From positions 181,598,001-181,662,000 of the forward strand of contig JBITNC010000001.1 in NCBI GenBank assembly GCA_050084985.1: 64,000 nt of DNA, in the 5' to 3' direction. Source of the stretch: Nageia nagi (Eukaryota; Pinophyta). Numbering within the stretch: the stretch's first letter is position 1; the number at the start of each line of letters is the position of its first letter. The translations under genes and the position numbers were made by a program. This document shows, piece after piece, positions 10,317 through 21,812 of this stretch. The notes under the pieces are model-generated. The model was given only the letters and a program-made list of their open reading frames with translations. It did not search any database and had not been told where the DNA came from.

Positions 10317-13300
10317 TATATGTAAAGGTGGATCAAGTCTGCCTTATCCATCATTTTTAATCTTTCTTGTTTGTAGAAGGTAATACTAGGTTGTTGAGAT
10401 ATCTTCAAACTTTCAACTATTGAAATAAAATTATCAGGGTTACTAATATCCACTTGAATTTCTTGTAGAATTTGATTCATAGCTTCCCTATAACTCCTAG
10501 ACTGTGGTAATAGCTCAAATAAAGTCATCTTAACCAGAGACATCTTTAATTGTCATTGAAGAACACCCTTTATCGAAACCTTAGGTTGTTGTGGAGGAGG
10601 TATAGGTTATATATTACTTGGATTTGATATTGATTGATTTTTTTGTGGGTTATCTTGTTTATCTTAATATTGTTGTGCTCTTGTAGCTATACCAATCATG
10701 TGTATTGAATCTTCTATAGTCCCTATAAATGGTGTATCCTTATCATTGCATGTATAGTTCATTTGATTTGGGATAATCACCACATTATTAGCCTGATTTG
10801 AAGGTAAGGGATTTTGATATATCCCTAAATTTTGATTCGGAGGCACAACTAGATTATCCACATCTATTTTCCCACCATCTATCAAGTCTTGAATTTTATG
10901 CTGTAAAGTTCAACATCTATTTGTCTTATGTCCCTTTTGTCTATGATAAGCACAAAATTCATTCTCTCTATACCATTTTTTCCCTTTAGCATCAGGATTC
11001 TCCAGTTTTATTTCAGGTAATGCAATCATACCATTATCACATAATTTTTTAAGTATTTTAGATAATGGTTCTGATAATGGGGTAAAATTTCTCTTAGGCT
11101 TAGGTTCAACATTTTCTTCGATTTTTGGAGCTTGACCAGAATCTTCCATCATAGCTATTTGATTACTTTGTGGTTGTTTACTAGTGTTCTCATGTTGATT
11201 TCCCTTCTTGTATTCCTTCTTCTTGAGTTTCAGTTCTCCATCTTGAATTTTAACTCTTTCTATAACTACTGCCTGTGCAATAGCTTCTTCAAAAGTCTTA
11301 TGTTGTTGAATTTGGAGAATACTAGCTATTGGTCTTAGACAACTTTGACTAAATAATTTAACCAATTCTTCTTGTGGTATTGTATAAGGCATACTAGTAA
11401 GTATAGCCCGCCATCTTGAGATGTAATCTTGTATGGTTTCATCGGAAAATTGTTGTAATCTTGTAAGATCCGTAATGGAAGATTTTTCTTTAATATTGAT
11501 TCTAAAGTGCTCAAGAAATTGATCATCCAATTCTTCGAATGTATATAAACTATGTATAGGTAAACCATTATACCAATCCAAAACTTGACCTGCAAGCGTC
11601 ATAGGGAACATACGTAACATCAATGAGTCATCATTAGCTATCTGATAACTAGAAAATGTGAATTTTCTCAAGTGTTCTTTGGGATCTTCTCTTCCTTTAA
11701 ATGGTTCTATTTTAGGAAGTTCAAACCTATAAGGTAATTTCTTTTTTGGAACACTTGGATGAATAGGCTCATTACAAATGTTCTTATAATTTAACTTCTT
11801 AAGCCCTTGAACATTCATCTCTTGATTCATGAAATCCTTCAAAAAGTCTTCTAATTCCTTATCAGTTCTTCGACCTTGAGTATGTCTATGATGTCTTCGA
11901 GTATTCGGATCCTTTTCTAAGATTGATCTTGACATGTGAGACTCATAGTCAGAAGGAAATTCTGATGGTGGTAGGGGCAATATTTTAAGAGGTGACTAAT
12001 GTCACAGACTAGGGATTTTAGGAGGTTCTTGGTATATACTTTTTCTGTATAACTCTTTTCCTTTGTAATCAGGTTGTTTCATTTGCTTTTGAGTTTGTTC
12101 CACCCAACTTTTAATAGAATCTTGCTTTTTTTTTATCATATAATCTTTGTAATTCTAGTTCTTTATCCCTCTTCTTTTGTAACAAAATGGCTACCTCTTT
12201 ATCCCTTGCTTCTTGTCTATCTAAGTAAGGATCTCGATATCTCTGTGTTTGACTTCCTTCAAGAGTTTTGGGTTTCCAATTTTTAATCCTTTGATATTCC
12301 TCCCACTATCTTTGTTTTTCTTTCTCCATATGTAGATGTTGCTCCCTTTTGATTTTTTCTTTTTCTAATTCTTCAAGTTGTAATTCTCTTAAACGTAGTT
12401 GAATCTCATGCTCTTTATGAAGTCTTTTCTTTTCTTATTCCAGGAATTCACTTCTCTCTTTGTTTATTTGTTCTTGTTCTATTAATTTCTTTTTATCCCT
12501 CAAAATTTTATCTTCCATTTCTTTTAATTTATCTTCTTGTTCTTGAATTTTAAGGACTTCATTATTTCTTCTATTTTCTTCCTCTAGGAGATATTGCATC
12601 TCCGTAGCCCTTTTAATCTCATCAGCATATACTTCCATGAATCTTTGACCCATTTTTATTGTATATAATCATCTTTGTTCTTTTAGTTCTTCAAAAGAAG
12701 GTATCTCTTCTACTGCAAATTTAGATGTCCTTCTATCTAATCTTCCCTTTGAAGAGTAAGATTTTTTCATTTACTTTATTGAAGGAGCTCTTTGAGATAA
12801 ATTACTTATAGGTATTGCTACTTCATTTTTTTCTAATTCGAGAGATTTATGAGAAAGAGGAAGTCCTTCTTTTCTAATCAAAGAACTGAATATTCGACCA
12901 TCTGGTAATTCACGAATGACTCTATCATAGATAACTTTATACGGTTCAGTCTTTGGTACCGCTATGGTTTTAGCCTAAGATCTATCCTCATCAATTTCTA
13001 AGTTATGACACCTTTGATCTTGTTTTTCTACATCTCTTGGTACACTAGAAGACATCTTAGGAATATCTCTATGATTGGCTAGATGACGATGAATTTCAAT
13101 TAACTCTTCATCTAACACTTGCATTCTAGACTTAGTAATATGATCCTCTATACCTTGTCTTTGCAATTTAGATTGATCATAATCCAATATTTATCTTTAC
13201 CTTCATAATGACCTACCCATGAATCTGATTCATCTAAAAGAGGTGGCCACATAATCCGAGTGGCTATCAAATCCATATTATCTATATCTATTTCTTATAT

Positions 13301-13354
13301 TTCAAATGGGTATTCTTGTATTTCCTTAGTGGCCATACTTCTAGTTTGAACCAT
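10316..13354 (-). pseudogene. Gypsy gag polyprotein
   Basis: Gag packages element RNA into particles. An ATG at 13354 gives MVQTRSMATKEIQEYPFEI, a typical opening for plant Tat gag. A Glu/Lys/Arg-rich coiled-coil stretch follows (12300-12700), then the retrotransposon gag core in the open piece 10910-11980: MFPMTLAGQVLDWYNGLP, FLEHFRINIKEKSSITDLTR, ISRWRAIL. A CCHC-like finger (CAYHRQKGHKTNRC) ends that piece, where TGG has become TGA. The frame shifts near 13190 and shifts back before 11980. Downstream pieces 10664-10885 and 10316-10543 are gag C-terminal spacer. Confidence 0.85.
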
Positions 13355-14281
13355 TATAAACAAACATCGTAAAAAAAGAACTTCATTTTTATCTTTTATA
13401 TTATGTTTTCGAGAAAACAATTTTGATGCACAAACATCCTACATGCAAATTTACTTCTAACAATGTGATTATCTTTTTAACTTTTTCACATATTTTTAAT
13501 ATCTAAGTTAAATGAACGATATGAGTTGTCCACTTTTAGTCTTTTAATTTTCCTAATTTGTTTTGACTAGTCAAGTGTTAAACAAGGTAGGTTGGGTAAT
13601 TCTAAGTAATGTTTACAAGCTTCTATGGCTTTTGGCTTGGTTCTAGAAGAGTCTCCTTTTTTGACTCCTACCTAAAGGAGAGTCACCTTGGTAATCACCT
13701 CCAAGTGTGAATGGCTCTATGGCTTCAAGTGTGTTATGTCAGTGGGTACAAAGAAGTAAGAATTAATGGTTGGTAGTGACATCCAACTCGTTAACGTTCA
13801 ATTATATCCTTTAAGGCCTTATGAAATGTAATTTAAACAAGTAAGATGCAATTATGCATACTACCCTCCCCAACATTCATGTCCATTCATTTATCTTATC
13901 TTAATGTGATGCAATCAAAAGTTTATTATAAGATGGATCTTGACCTTAATAAACCCTGTTGTTCTTTTTTAATTATAATGTGATTCATTATCCAACCTCT
14001 TAGTGATGTTCATTAACCCCTTCCAGCTGTGGAAGTATTATGTGTAGTAAATTTCCAAGTAAGATGTGAATAAATTTTACCTCTTTCACTTAACTTATTT
14101 CTGATCACTTAAGATCGCTCGAAGTGCAAAAGTGAGAGCATACTTTGTTAAGTGAAAGTACTTAGTGTATTCGAATCCACCCAATTCATTAACACTTTAA
14201 TGTGATTTGTACTATCCAAAACCCCGATTTATTTTCCTTAAGTTCATTCCAAATTAAGTGTGATTCATTTACCTCTTCCAA
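13355..14281 (-). other. Gypsy 5' leader, non-coding
   Basis: No gene. Located between gag and the 129-bp array on the element's 5' side. A diverged copy of the 129-bp unit (GATCACTTAAGATCGCTCGAAG) is visible at about 14100-14200, so the array once extended further. A primer binding site should lie here or further right, but I could not identify one with confidence. Confidence 0.5.
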
Positions 14282-14881
14282 TTATGAAAGTATTATATGT
14301 AGTAAATTGCCTCCTCTTACTAGTAAGAGGTCATTAGATGTAGATAAATTAACCCAATTAATGATAGTGTGAGTGTGAAAGAAAAGAAAAGTTAATTTAC
14401 CCCTTCTTATCAAGTTTATTCTGGTCACCTTAGATCGCTCGAAGCGCAAAGGGAGAGCATAAGTAGACAAGATAAAAAGTATTAATGTGTATGTAGTGTG
14501 AGAGTGAAGGAAAAGAAAAATTAATTTACCCCTTCTTATCAAGTCTATTCTGGTCACCTTAGATCGCACGAAACACAAAGGGAGAGCATAAGTAGACAAG
14601 ATAAAAAGTATTAATGTGTATGTAGTATGAGAGTGAAGGAAAAGAAAAATTAATTTACCTCTTCTTATCAAGTCTATTCTGGTCACCTAAGATCACACAA
14701 AGCGCAAAGGGAGAGCATAAGTAGACAAGATAAAAAGTATTAATGTGTATGTAGTGTGAGAGTGAAGGAAAAGAAAAATTAATTTACCTCTTCTTATCAA
14801 GTCTATTCTAGTCACTTTAGATTGCACGAAGCGCAAAGGGAGAGCATAAGTAGATAAGATAAAAAGTATTAATGTGTATGT
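14282..14881 (-). repeat. 129-bp tandem repeat, about 4.5 copies
   Basis: TTAATTTACC recurs at 14392, 14521, 14650 and 14779, exactly 129 bp apart, with very few differences between copies. 129 is a multiple of three, so the minus strand shows open frames of repeated peptide (TRIDLIRRGKLIFLFLHSHT and so on). That openness follows from the period and is not evidence of a gene. Inside the 5' LTR/leader of the gypsy element. Confidence 0.9.
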
Positions 14882-15082
14882 GCCCTTCACCCAAAGCATG
14901 AAAATAAATACATAACTTCATACATAAAGTAAATTAATAAAAGATATGCATTTAACCTTTTCTACCCATTCTTATATGCACTCTAGGCAAAGGAATCACA
15001 CTCAAAAATATTTTTTTATAACACAATTTTATTTTACTTTTTCAAAAATAGCAAAAAGAGATAAAATGACCTGGATATGAGT

Positions 15083-15190
15083 CGCCAACATTTAGACAGG
15101 GAATGCTGGCATTTAATGATAGTTGCTGGCATTCGATACCAGTCACTAGCATTTAATTACAGTCATTGGCATTTGATACCAATCACTGCA
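15083..15190. repeat. 20-bp tandem repeat in gypsy LTR/leader
   Basis: GCTGGCATTT-like cores recur at 15105, 15125, 15145 and 15165, with weaker copies at 15085 and 15181, a 20-bp period (consensus GCTGGCATTTGATACCAGTC). Related words occur at 15915-15995 near the LTR edge and at 60-140 at the left end of the window. Confidence 0.75.
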
Positions 15191-16186
15191 TTTCTGCAAT
15201 AAATTCCTGAAAAAGCATAGAACCTGAAATTTGAAGTTAATGCACAGAAAAATCCAAAAAAAAATAGAAAATAGAAAGGTAGAATCATAGACAAAATATC
15301 TCCCTCTCAATAACAAAGGGGCCCTCCTTGTAGCACAAGAATGTTGCAATGAAAATTGAGCTGGAATATAGAATAACATAAAATAAAAATTACTCTTCAA
15401 TCTTCATTGAACCTCAAATTATATAACATAGATAAACATGTTGTAATTGCAAAATGATATTCAATCTTAGTTCAAACTACAATTTGCCCTTAGAAGGGAC
15501 TTTTACAAATGTATGTGCCAAAATAAGAGTATTAGATCTCCATTGTTTTTGGGTTGCTTGCTTCTCTTCTTGATGTAGACAACCTGTAAATCCTACACAC
15601 ATGCAAGAGACAATAACATCAAAGCATCTATGTGTAACATTGCATTAAAATGAAACTAGCATAAAATAATAAAAGGAATGAGTTCATAAGATTTTGGCAG
15701 CATTACCCTACTTCAAAATTGGGTTCAATTAGGGTCAATTTGGATCATCCATATTGCTTTGTATTAGCTTGTATTTATAGATTTTCAGGTGAGATGTTTC
15801 AAGGATGGAAAGGGGAAGTGAAGAGCCACCGTAAGTCATAACTGACCTCCTCTATCCACCTCATCATGCAAGATGAAGCGTTCCAACTTCCTTTTTTGAT
15901 TTTTGTTTGGCTGTTGCAGAGTCATCGACATTTGTATGTCGAACGTCGGTGATCACCTCTAAACGCTGGCATTTGATATAGAATGTCGATGACTGGTTAA
16001 CTATATTAAAATGACCACCTAAAAGTCAAATTTCATTAAAAGGGGGTCATGTGACCATTCATTTTGCATACACTTGATGAGAGCTATCCAATAATAGGGT
16101 TTCTAAACCTATTTTATGTTATCACACCAAGTTATGATTATTCTAATGTTTACTTAGTTAACAAGGGACATTTTTAGGTGTCTACA
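15191..16186 (-). repeat. 5' LTR of the gypsy element (outer part)
   Basis: The outer edge is defined by TGTAGACACC on the minus strand at 16186. The inner edge is not determined because the partner LTR is outside the window. The five bases after the edge, GATAT at 16187-16191, would be the target duplication. No coding. Confidence 0.6.
15771..15780 (-). promoter_or_regulatory. Likely TATA box of the gypsy LTR
   Basis: On the minus strand the sequence reads CTATAAATACAAGC, a good plant TATA context, about 410 bases inside the LTR edge at 16186. This is a usual U3 length, and the sense direction is toward gag. Assignment is by motif and position only. Confidence 0.55.
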
Positions 16187-16596
16187 GATATATATGCACA
16201 TTATATCAAATACAATAAATATACATGAAAAACATGCATTGGATATGAAGTGTATGTGCAATACTCAAAAGAAAATGCTAATGGATCTATGAAGGATTAG
16301 GATCAAATTGTAGATGAGCTCGTAATGGATCTTGGTAGGTATGAAATAATAGCCTCATCCATCAAATTTTGGAACCCTTGATCCTCAAGGTACACATCGT
16401 TAACAACATTGAATATGCATAATTATGGTGTGCACAAAAGATAGAAATTTTTAAAGCTTGAAGTATAACAAATTTTCATAATAAGTAGCATCGAGAGACA
16501 CTATTGCTTGATGAATATTGCAGCAAACAACCACCTATTAGAGATCTTATTATATTAGAGAGTTCCAATCTATGAAGGTAAACCTATTACACTCTC
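16187..16596. other. Short unassigned spacer
   Basis: Sequence between the gypsy LTR edge and the next LTR element. No gene, repeat or motif that I can support. Confidence 0.4.
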
Positions 16597-17069
16597 TATT
16601 GGAAATTGTAATGTAATATTGTGTAATATTTCTCTTTAAATATAAATTCACTAAATCCTTAAAGTATCTATAGATACCTTAAAGCATTAAAAGGAATAAA
16701 TATAGAAACACTTTTAACCTTACCCTTAGGTAAAATGGAGGTTAAATGATGTTTATGTTATTATAAATATAGAGGTACTCCCTCTCATTATAGACTTGAA
16801 AATAATGGTAATTCTTGTCTTGTAGAGTTGTAATAATACTCTTATAGGAGTTTTGTAAAAGAATTCTTGAGAATTTGTAGAAGAGTTATCTTGTGAGGAG
16901 TAATAGAATAATGGTTCAAAATGGATTTACTCCCAAGAGTTTGAGGAACCACTATACATGATGTGTTATCTTTTGTGTTATTATTCTTACTTTGCTATAT
17001 GTATGAATATTAAATTTGTTGGAGAAACTTAAAAGAGATATTGGTTTATAGAATCCTTCAATTCCATCA
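16597..17069 (+). repeat. 5' LTR of the non-coding element
   Basis: 473 bp. Starts TATTGGAAATTGTAATG, where the partner has TGTTAAAAATTGTAATG, so the canonical TG has become TA. Ends in CAATTCCATCA. Aligns along its length with 21334-21807, with numerous substitutions that imply an old insertion. Confidence 0.9.
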
Positions 17070-17071
17070 AG

Positions 17072-17083
17072 TGGTATCAGAGC
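17072..17083 (+). other. Primer binding site (initiator tRNA-Met type)
   Basis: TGGTATCAGAGC, two bases after the LTR end. It matches the usual plant PBS complementary to the 3' end of initiator tRNA-Met, and fixes the element's orientation as plus. Confidence 0.9.
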
Positions 17084-17575
17084 ACCTTCCTTGTTATGAT
17101 CTCCTCAAATTTCTACTTGATAATTTTGAGGTAAATCTCCTTAAATATAAGGTATACTTATCTCCTAATCTTGTTTCAATTTTATTTAAAACTTCATTGG
17201 TTAATCAATTTCAATTTTTTATTGAATTTGATAGTTGATATATATACTAATATGTTTTTTTATCTTGAGGATAATGGACTTAAATTTAAGGTAAAATTTT
17301 ATCTTAATTACATGTTAGTAGTATTTAAAGTTATATCTAACATATGGTATATGGTTAGAATCTAAGATCTTGAAAATATTAGTGACTAATTTTTTTACTA
17401 AGTTGCATGCTTACAAAATTATAATTTATATTTTTTGTAATAAAAGTTTTTTTTTTACTAAGAAAGTTAAAATATTATCTTGCTATATTTAACAAAGGTT
17501 ACAAATTTATTTTTGTAACAAGTAAAGTTACAAAAGCTTGCAATTTTTTTATATATGAAAAATTTGATGAAATTT

Positions 17576-17578
<3 letters not shown>

Positions 17579-17606
<28 letters not shown>
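17579..17606. repeat. (TA)n microsatellite
   Basis: About 14 uninterrupted TA units inside the non-coding element. A second (TA)n tract lies at 18641-18667 on the other side of the solo LTR and GC-rich block. Confidence 0.9.
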
Positions 17607-17611
<5 letters not shown>

Positions 17612-17721
17612 TAAAAAAAATAGAATTTTAAAACCTATTTTTAAAAGAATAAAAAAAGTTTTTTTTTGAATTTAAAAAAACAAATCACTTGCAACCTAAG
17701 GGGTGCAACATAGCCCAAGGG

Positions 17722-18223
17722 TGAAGCAACTAACAGTAACAAGATAATTTCTAATCAACCAAGATCACATGATAGCTCACAATACACATATAACTAATTC
17801 ACAAATAAAACAATCTCACAAAGTAACTCAAGATGTAAAATGGTTCCTCCAACTAAGAGTACATCTACTAAATAGATCTTTACTTCAATCACAAATACAA
17901 CTCTCTTACAATCCTCCTACTCTTTTCTTCTAAACACTAGTTTATAGCATAACTTTACACCATACTTAGTGTGTGATTATAAAGAAGGATCCTTGTATTT
18001 ATAGGCCAAAATCCCTCTTTGAATCACCTTTTTATCCAATGTACAAAAGCATGACATGCACATCCTTTTACCCAAGGGGTATGCTCATGACATGGAGTGT
18101 AGGATAAGTTACATTATCATATTCACTAAAATATTTAAGGTATCAAATGATACCCTTAAGTATTAATGAATTACATAGAATATTTAATATAACCTTTACA
18201 ATAATGAATTATACATTCCAACA
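17722..18223 (-). mobile_element. Solo LTR, minus orientation
   Basis: 502 bp beginning TGAAGCAAC and ending CATTCCAACA on the plus strand; read on the minus strand it starts TGTTGGAATG, the common copia-type LTR start. Perfect 5-bp duplications AAGGG flank it (17717-17721 and 18224-18228). A TATA-like CCTATAAATACAAGG is on the minus strand near 17990-18006. No internal region follows, so it is the product of LTR-LTR recombination, nested inside the larger element. Confidence 0.85.
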
Positions 18224-18228
18224 AAGGG

Positions 18229-18560
18229 ATGGACCACTCTTATGGGATAGTCACTCCTAAGGGGGCCACCCTAGGCTAGTCACTCCTAAGGAGTGCTATC
18301 CTAGGTTGACCACCTATGGGCTAGGTTCTCCCAAGGAGGGCTACCTAAGGTTGGCCACCTATGGGCTAGTTTCTCTAATGGAACACCACCCCTGGATGGT
18401 TGCTCCCAAGGAGAGATGCCCTAGGTGGTCACATGTGGGTTGGCCACTCCCAGGGGGGTTGCCTCAAGCTAGCCACCTACTAGGGGGTGGGCATAACCCA
18501 ATAAGGCATGCATTGGCTACCTTATGGGGTATGCATATCCATCCCATGGGGGTGTACTAG
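18229..18560. repeat. GC-rich degenerate tandem repeat
   Basis: A GC-rich island in otherwise very AT-rich DNA, made of irregular copies of words such as GGCCACCTATGGGCTAG and CTCCCAAGGAG at roughly 45-60 bp spacing. The open frame 18306-18560 results from the GC richness and resembles no protein I know. Confidence 0.65.
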
Positions 18561-18637
18561 CCTCCTTCCCATCTCTAAATTTCTCCATCCTCCTTTCATA
18601 AATCCATCTTGCAAACAAAACATATCAAGTGGCATTA

Positions 18638-18640
<3 letters not shown>

Positions 18641-18667
<27 letters not shown>
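18641..18667. repeat. (AT)n microsatellite
   Basis: About 13 alternating AT units, followed by A/T homopolymer-rich sequence to about 18900. Together with the tract at 17579 it frames the solo LTR and GC-rich block. Confidence 0.85.
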
Positions 18668-18668
<1 letters not shown>

Positions 18669-18699
18669 TTAAAAAAATAGATTAATTTTTTTTAATACA

Positions 18700-20020
18700 G
18701 ATACTTTTTTTAAGGAGGGGAATTATTTTTAAAGAAAAGTTTGTATTTTTTTTAAAGAAGGATTTTTTAAAAAAATCAAAGGGGCAAAATTTAAAAAAAA
18801 AATAATAAAATAAGTTTTTTCTTTAAAAAAAAAATAGAAGGAAATTTGGACTTTCATTTTTTTTAATTAAATGAGTTACATTTTAGTTTTTTAAAAAAAT
18901 TATGATTTAATTTTTATAAAAATTTAAGTAAAAGCTTAATTTTTTTATAATTTCTTACTTTTAAACATGGACTAAATTGTAACTTATATGAAAATTTCTT
19001 TATTTGTTAAATTGTAACCTTAGTGCAAAATTATTTTTTAAGGAACTTTATTCATCATGCACTTAAGATAAATTATTTACTTAATTTTTAAGTATATGAT
19101 TTAATGCATAATTATTTTAAGTCCTTTTTTAATTTAGTAACAAGGGGAAGAATTCTTCAATTTTTTGGATAATGAACCTTTGTATAGAGATCCATTTGAG
19201 GTTGTAATAAAACCTATTGGACTCTTTGGCTCATACTTATGGTTGATATTGGATGTAGTTTCATGTTTAAAGCATATTATTGTTTTGTACTTTTACTTTA
19301 TATACAAAGTATGGAAACATTAAAAATTACTTTCTATAAAATGAATACATCTGCATATATATTCTACAACATGATTTGTTTGGGGAGCCATGAGGTGAGG
19401 ATAAGGCATACTAAAGGATTTTTAATCTAACAATACAAGTGGTAAAAATTTTATACTTTTTAATTGTATTAATTTATATTTTAAAATATTTAGTATCCTT
19501 AATGTACATTGGATTATGAAATTGATGGTTAATATGATTATTTGTTTTATGCACATTATTTGAAATAAAAGTTTGTGCAAATTTTCTTCAAACTATCCTC
19601 ATCATTTTTTTAATCTTATGTTGCATATTTTTTTTTTATCATCCACATATTATTATTTGTGCATATTAATCCTAATTTGTATGAAATTTTTTTGGTTGAG
19701 CACAAATTATTGTTAGAGTAAAGTTTGTAAACTTTCTCAACATTGGAATTGTTATGCATTAATCCTCAAAAATAATTTATGTACATTAGATAATATACTT
19801 ATTAGAGTACAAATTTTTAAAACTTTATCCATAAGATTTATTAAAGATAATTAACTATTGATTTTTTTGCATAAGAAAACTCTTTGCTTTAAAAATAGAA
19901 GTGTACAAATACCTTTAAGAACTGTACATTCCTTTCTATGTTTGTAGAGATTAGTAATTGTAAAAAAATTTAATAAAAATTACTCTCAAGAGAGAGTATA
20001 AAATCCAAACATATTTTTAT
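18700..20020. other. Non-coding interior of LARD-like element
   Basis: Highly AT-rich with T/A runs. The frame 19239-19430 has no recognisable similarity and I do not support it as a gene. Confidence 0.5.
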
Positions 20021-20029
20021 ATTTGGAAA

Positions 20030-20310
20030 TATTTATGAATTGATGCCACTATACTTTTATGATTTGAAAAATTTATCAATGTTTATGAATTCATACCACT
20101 ATACTTCCATATTTAGAAAGCTTATCCATGTTGATGGATTATTTACCACATTTCTACTTGTTAGCAAGTTGTAGTGGATAGAGTGGTTAAAAAGGTTCAC
20201 TCTTCTCCATTACTACATTGTTAGAGTGATTAAAAATATTTATCCTTTTTCATGATTGCATATTGTTGGAGTGGTTAAAAAGGTCTACCCTTATCCAAAA
20301 TTATAATTGT
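20030..20310. repeat. Two short minisatellites (50 bp and 44 bp periods)
   Basis: CCACTATACTT-like words at 20046, 20096 and (weak) 20146 give a 50-bp period. GAGTGGTTAAAAAGG-like words at 20181, 20224 and 20269 give a 43-45-bp period. Both are degenerate and non-coding. Confidence 0.75.
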
Positions 20311-21325
20311 TTGATAAAATTTGAATTCATGTTGATGGATTAATGCTACCAAATTTTATCATATGCATTTTGACTAGTAGCATAGTCAAGTTGGCATTTG
20401 TGGCTTATATTTTATTTTATAAATATTTATGGTCAATTTAGCATTTATATCTTTTAAATATTAATTTAGTCAAATTGTTATGCTTTTAAAAATCTTGACT
20501 TAGTGGTTTAGTCAAGATGGCATTTAATGGTTTGTGACATGGTTAAGATAATATAGTCACATAAGTATTTGTTTGGTGAAGTTGTAATCAAGGGGAAGAA
20601 TTAAATTATAAAATATTATGATTTTTATGACACTATCATATACCCTCAACATTATTATGATACCTTAATAACCTCAATAAATACAAAATAATGATCTAAA
20701 ATAATCAAATACAAAAATCAAAAATCAAATTTTATTTTGATAAAGATTGATGATATTTTTTTTATCTTTGGTTGAGAATGCATTTATATCACTTGGTTGA
20801 TTATTATTATGATATCATTATGTATATATGATATTATTCATATCATGTTATGGATGATACATTTTGTTTAGTATGCATATGTGATACATAGTTGATGATG
20901 TATGTTATCTTTGATGTTTTGCATATGTGATGACTTTGTATCTTTTAACTAGTTTATGGATGATATTTATCTTATATGAGTGTATTTTATGTATCTAAAT
21001 AATATTTTTTATGAGATTATTTTATCTTACAAGTTTTTTCTTGAGGTTACAGGTTACTTTGGGTATGCAAGCTCATGGAGGCTTATAATATCAACATGTT
21101 GTTCAATGACTACTCTTGTACAAAGAAAATATTTTTTAGTTAATAATTGTATTGTAAAACTATTTTTTAATATGTTTAAGTAGTTGATTAATTATATATA
21201 ACTATATATATTCTATTACTTTCTCAAAAATGTAAAAGTTCTCATCTCCATTTATATCTTTATGGAGGAGAACTCTATCTTACTCTTTATCTTTATCTTT
21301 TCAACTCTCTACCTAATATTGTTTT

Positions 21326-21333
21326 AAGGAGGA
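21326..21333 (+). other. Polypurine tract of the LARD-like element
   Basis: AAGGAGGA directly before the 3' LTR start at 21334, the position expected for plus-strand primer formation. Confidence 0.8.
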
Positions 21334-21807
21334 TGTTAAAAATTGTAATGTAATATTGTATAATATTTATCTTTAAATGAAAATTCACTTAATATTTAAA
21401 GTATATTTATAAATCTTAAAATATTAAAGAAATAAACATAGAAACACCTTTAAGCTTACCCTTGAGTAAGAGGGATGTTAAAGGGTGGGCTTCTTCTTAT
21501 AAATATAAAGGTACCCCCTCTCATTATGTGAGTTGAAAAGTATGGTAATGCTTGTCTTATAGAGTTGTAGAAATGCTCTTGTAAAATATTTGTAGAAGAA
21601 TTCCTAAGAATTTGTAGGAGAATTATCTTGTGATGAGTAATAGAATAATAGTTCAAAGTGGATGTACTCCCAAAAGTTGGAGGAACCACTATATATGATG
21701 TGTTATCTTTTGTGTGATTGTTTTTTTCTTTGCTAGATGGATGAATGTTAGATTTGTTGAAGAAAATTCAAAGAGATCTTTGTTTATGTAATCCTTCAAT
21801 TCCATCA
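21334..21807 (+). repeat. 3' LTR of the non-coding element
   Basis: 474 bp, TGTTAAAAATTG to CAATTCCATCA, intact TG...CA ends. The open frames on the minus strand inside it are not genes. Confidence 0.9.
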
Positions 21808-21812
21808 CTTTC

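Larger units (their letters stand above)
4282..16186 (-). mobile_element. Ty3/gypsy element, Tat type, decayed; left end outside window
   Basis: Right to left: LTR edge at 16186, repeat-bearing LTR/leader, gag from 13354, protease, RT, RNase H, a second archaeal-like RNase H, integrase, then the extra ORF. The right edge reads TGTAGACACCTAAAAATG on the minus strand, a typical TG LTR start. The second RNase H after the RT-linked one is a hallmark of the Tat lineage. No matching second LTR was found in 1-4281, so the 3' LTR probably lies left of the window, which would place the antisense PMD inside the element. Coding regions carry stops and at least two frameshifts, so the copy is dead. Confidence 0.8.
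16597..21807 (+). mobile_element. Non-autonomous LTR retrotransposon (LARD-like), complete
   Basis: Two direct LTRs (16597-17069 and 21334-21807) enclose 4.26 kb with a primer binding site at the left and a purine tract at the right. CTCTC (16592-16596) and CTTTC (21808-21812) flank it, a 5-bp target duplication with one change. The interior has no gag or pol text; the short open frames there are unsupported. It therefore resembles large retrotransposon derivatives that depend on proteins supplied in trans. The PBS type (initiator tRNA-Met) and the LTR style favour a copia-class origin, but without coding sequence this is inference. Confidence 0.85.

Noticed and set aside
14165-14190. tRNA-like primer site (TTCGAATCCACCCA)
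   Set aside because: Looks like a T-arm but lacks the correct distance to CCA and is not beside a provable LTR end.
14282-14899. Two long minus-strand ORFs with repeated hydrophobic peptide
   Set aside because: They follow from a 129-bp repeat whose period is a multiple of three.
18306-18560. Plus-strand ORF in GC-rich block
   Set aside because: Repeat-derived, no start context, no domain.
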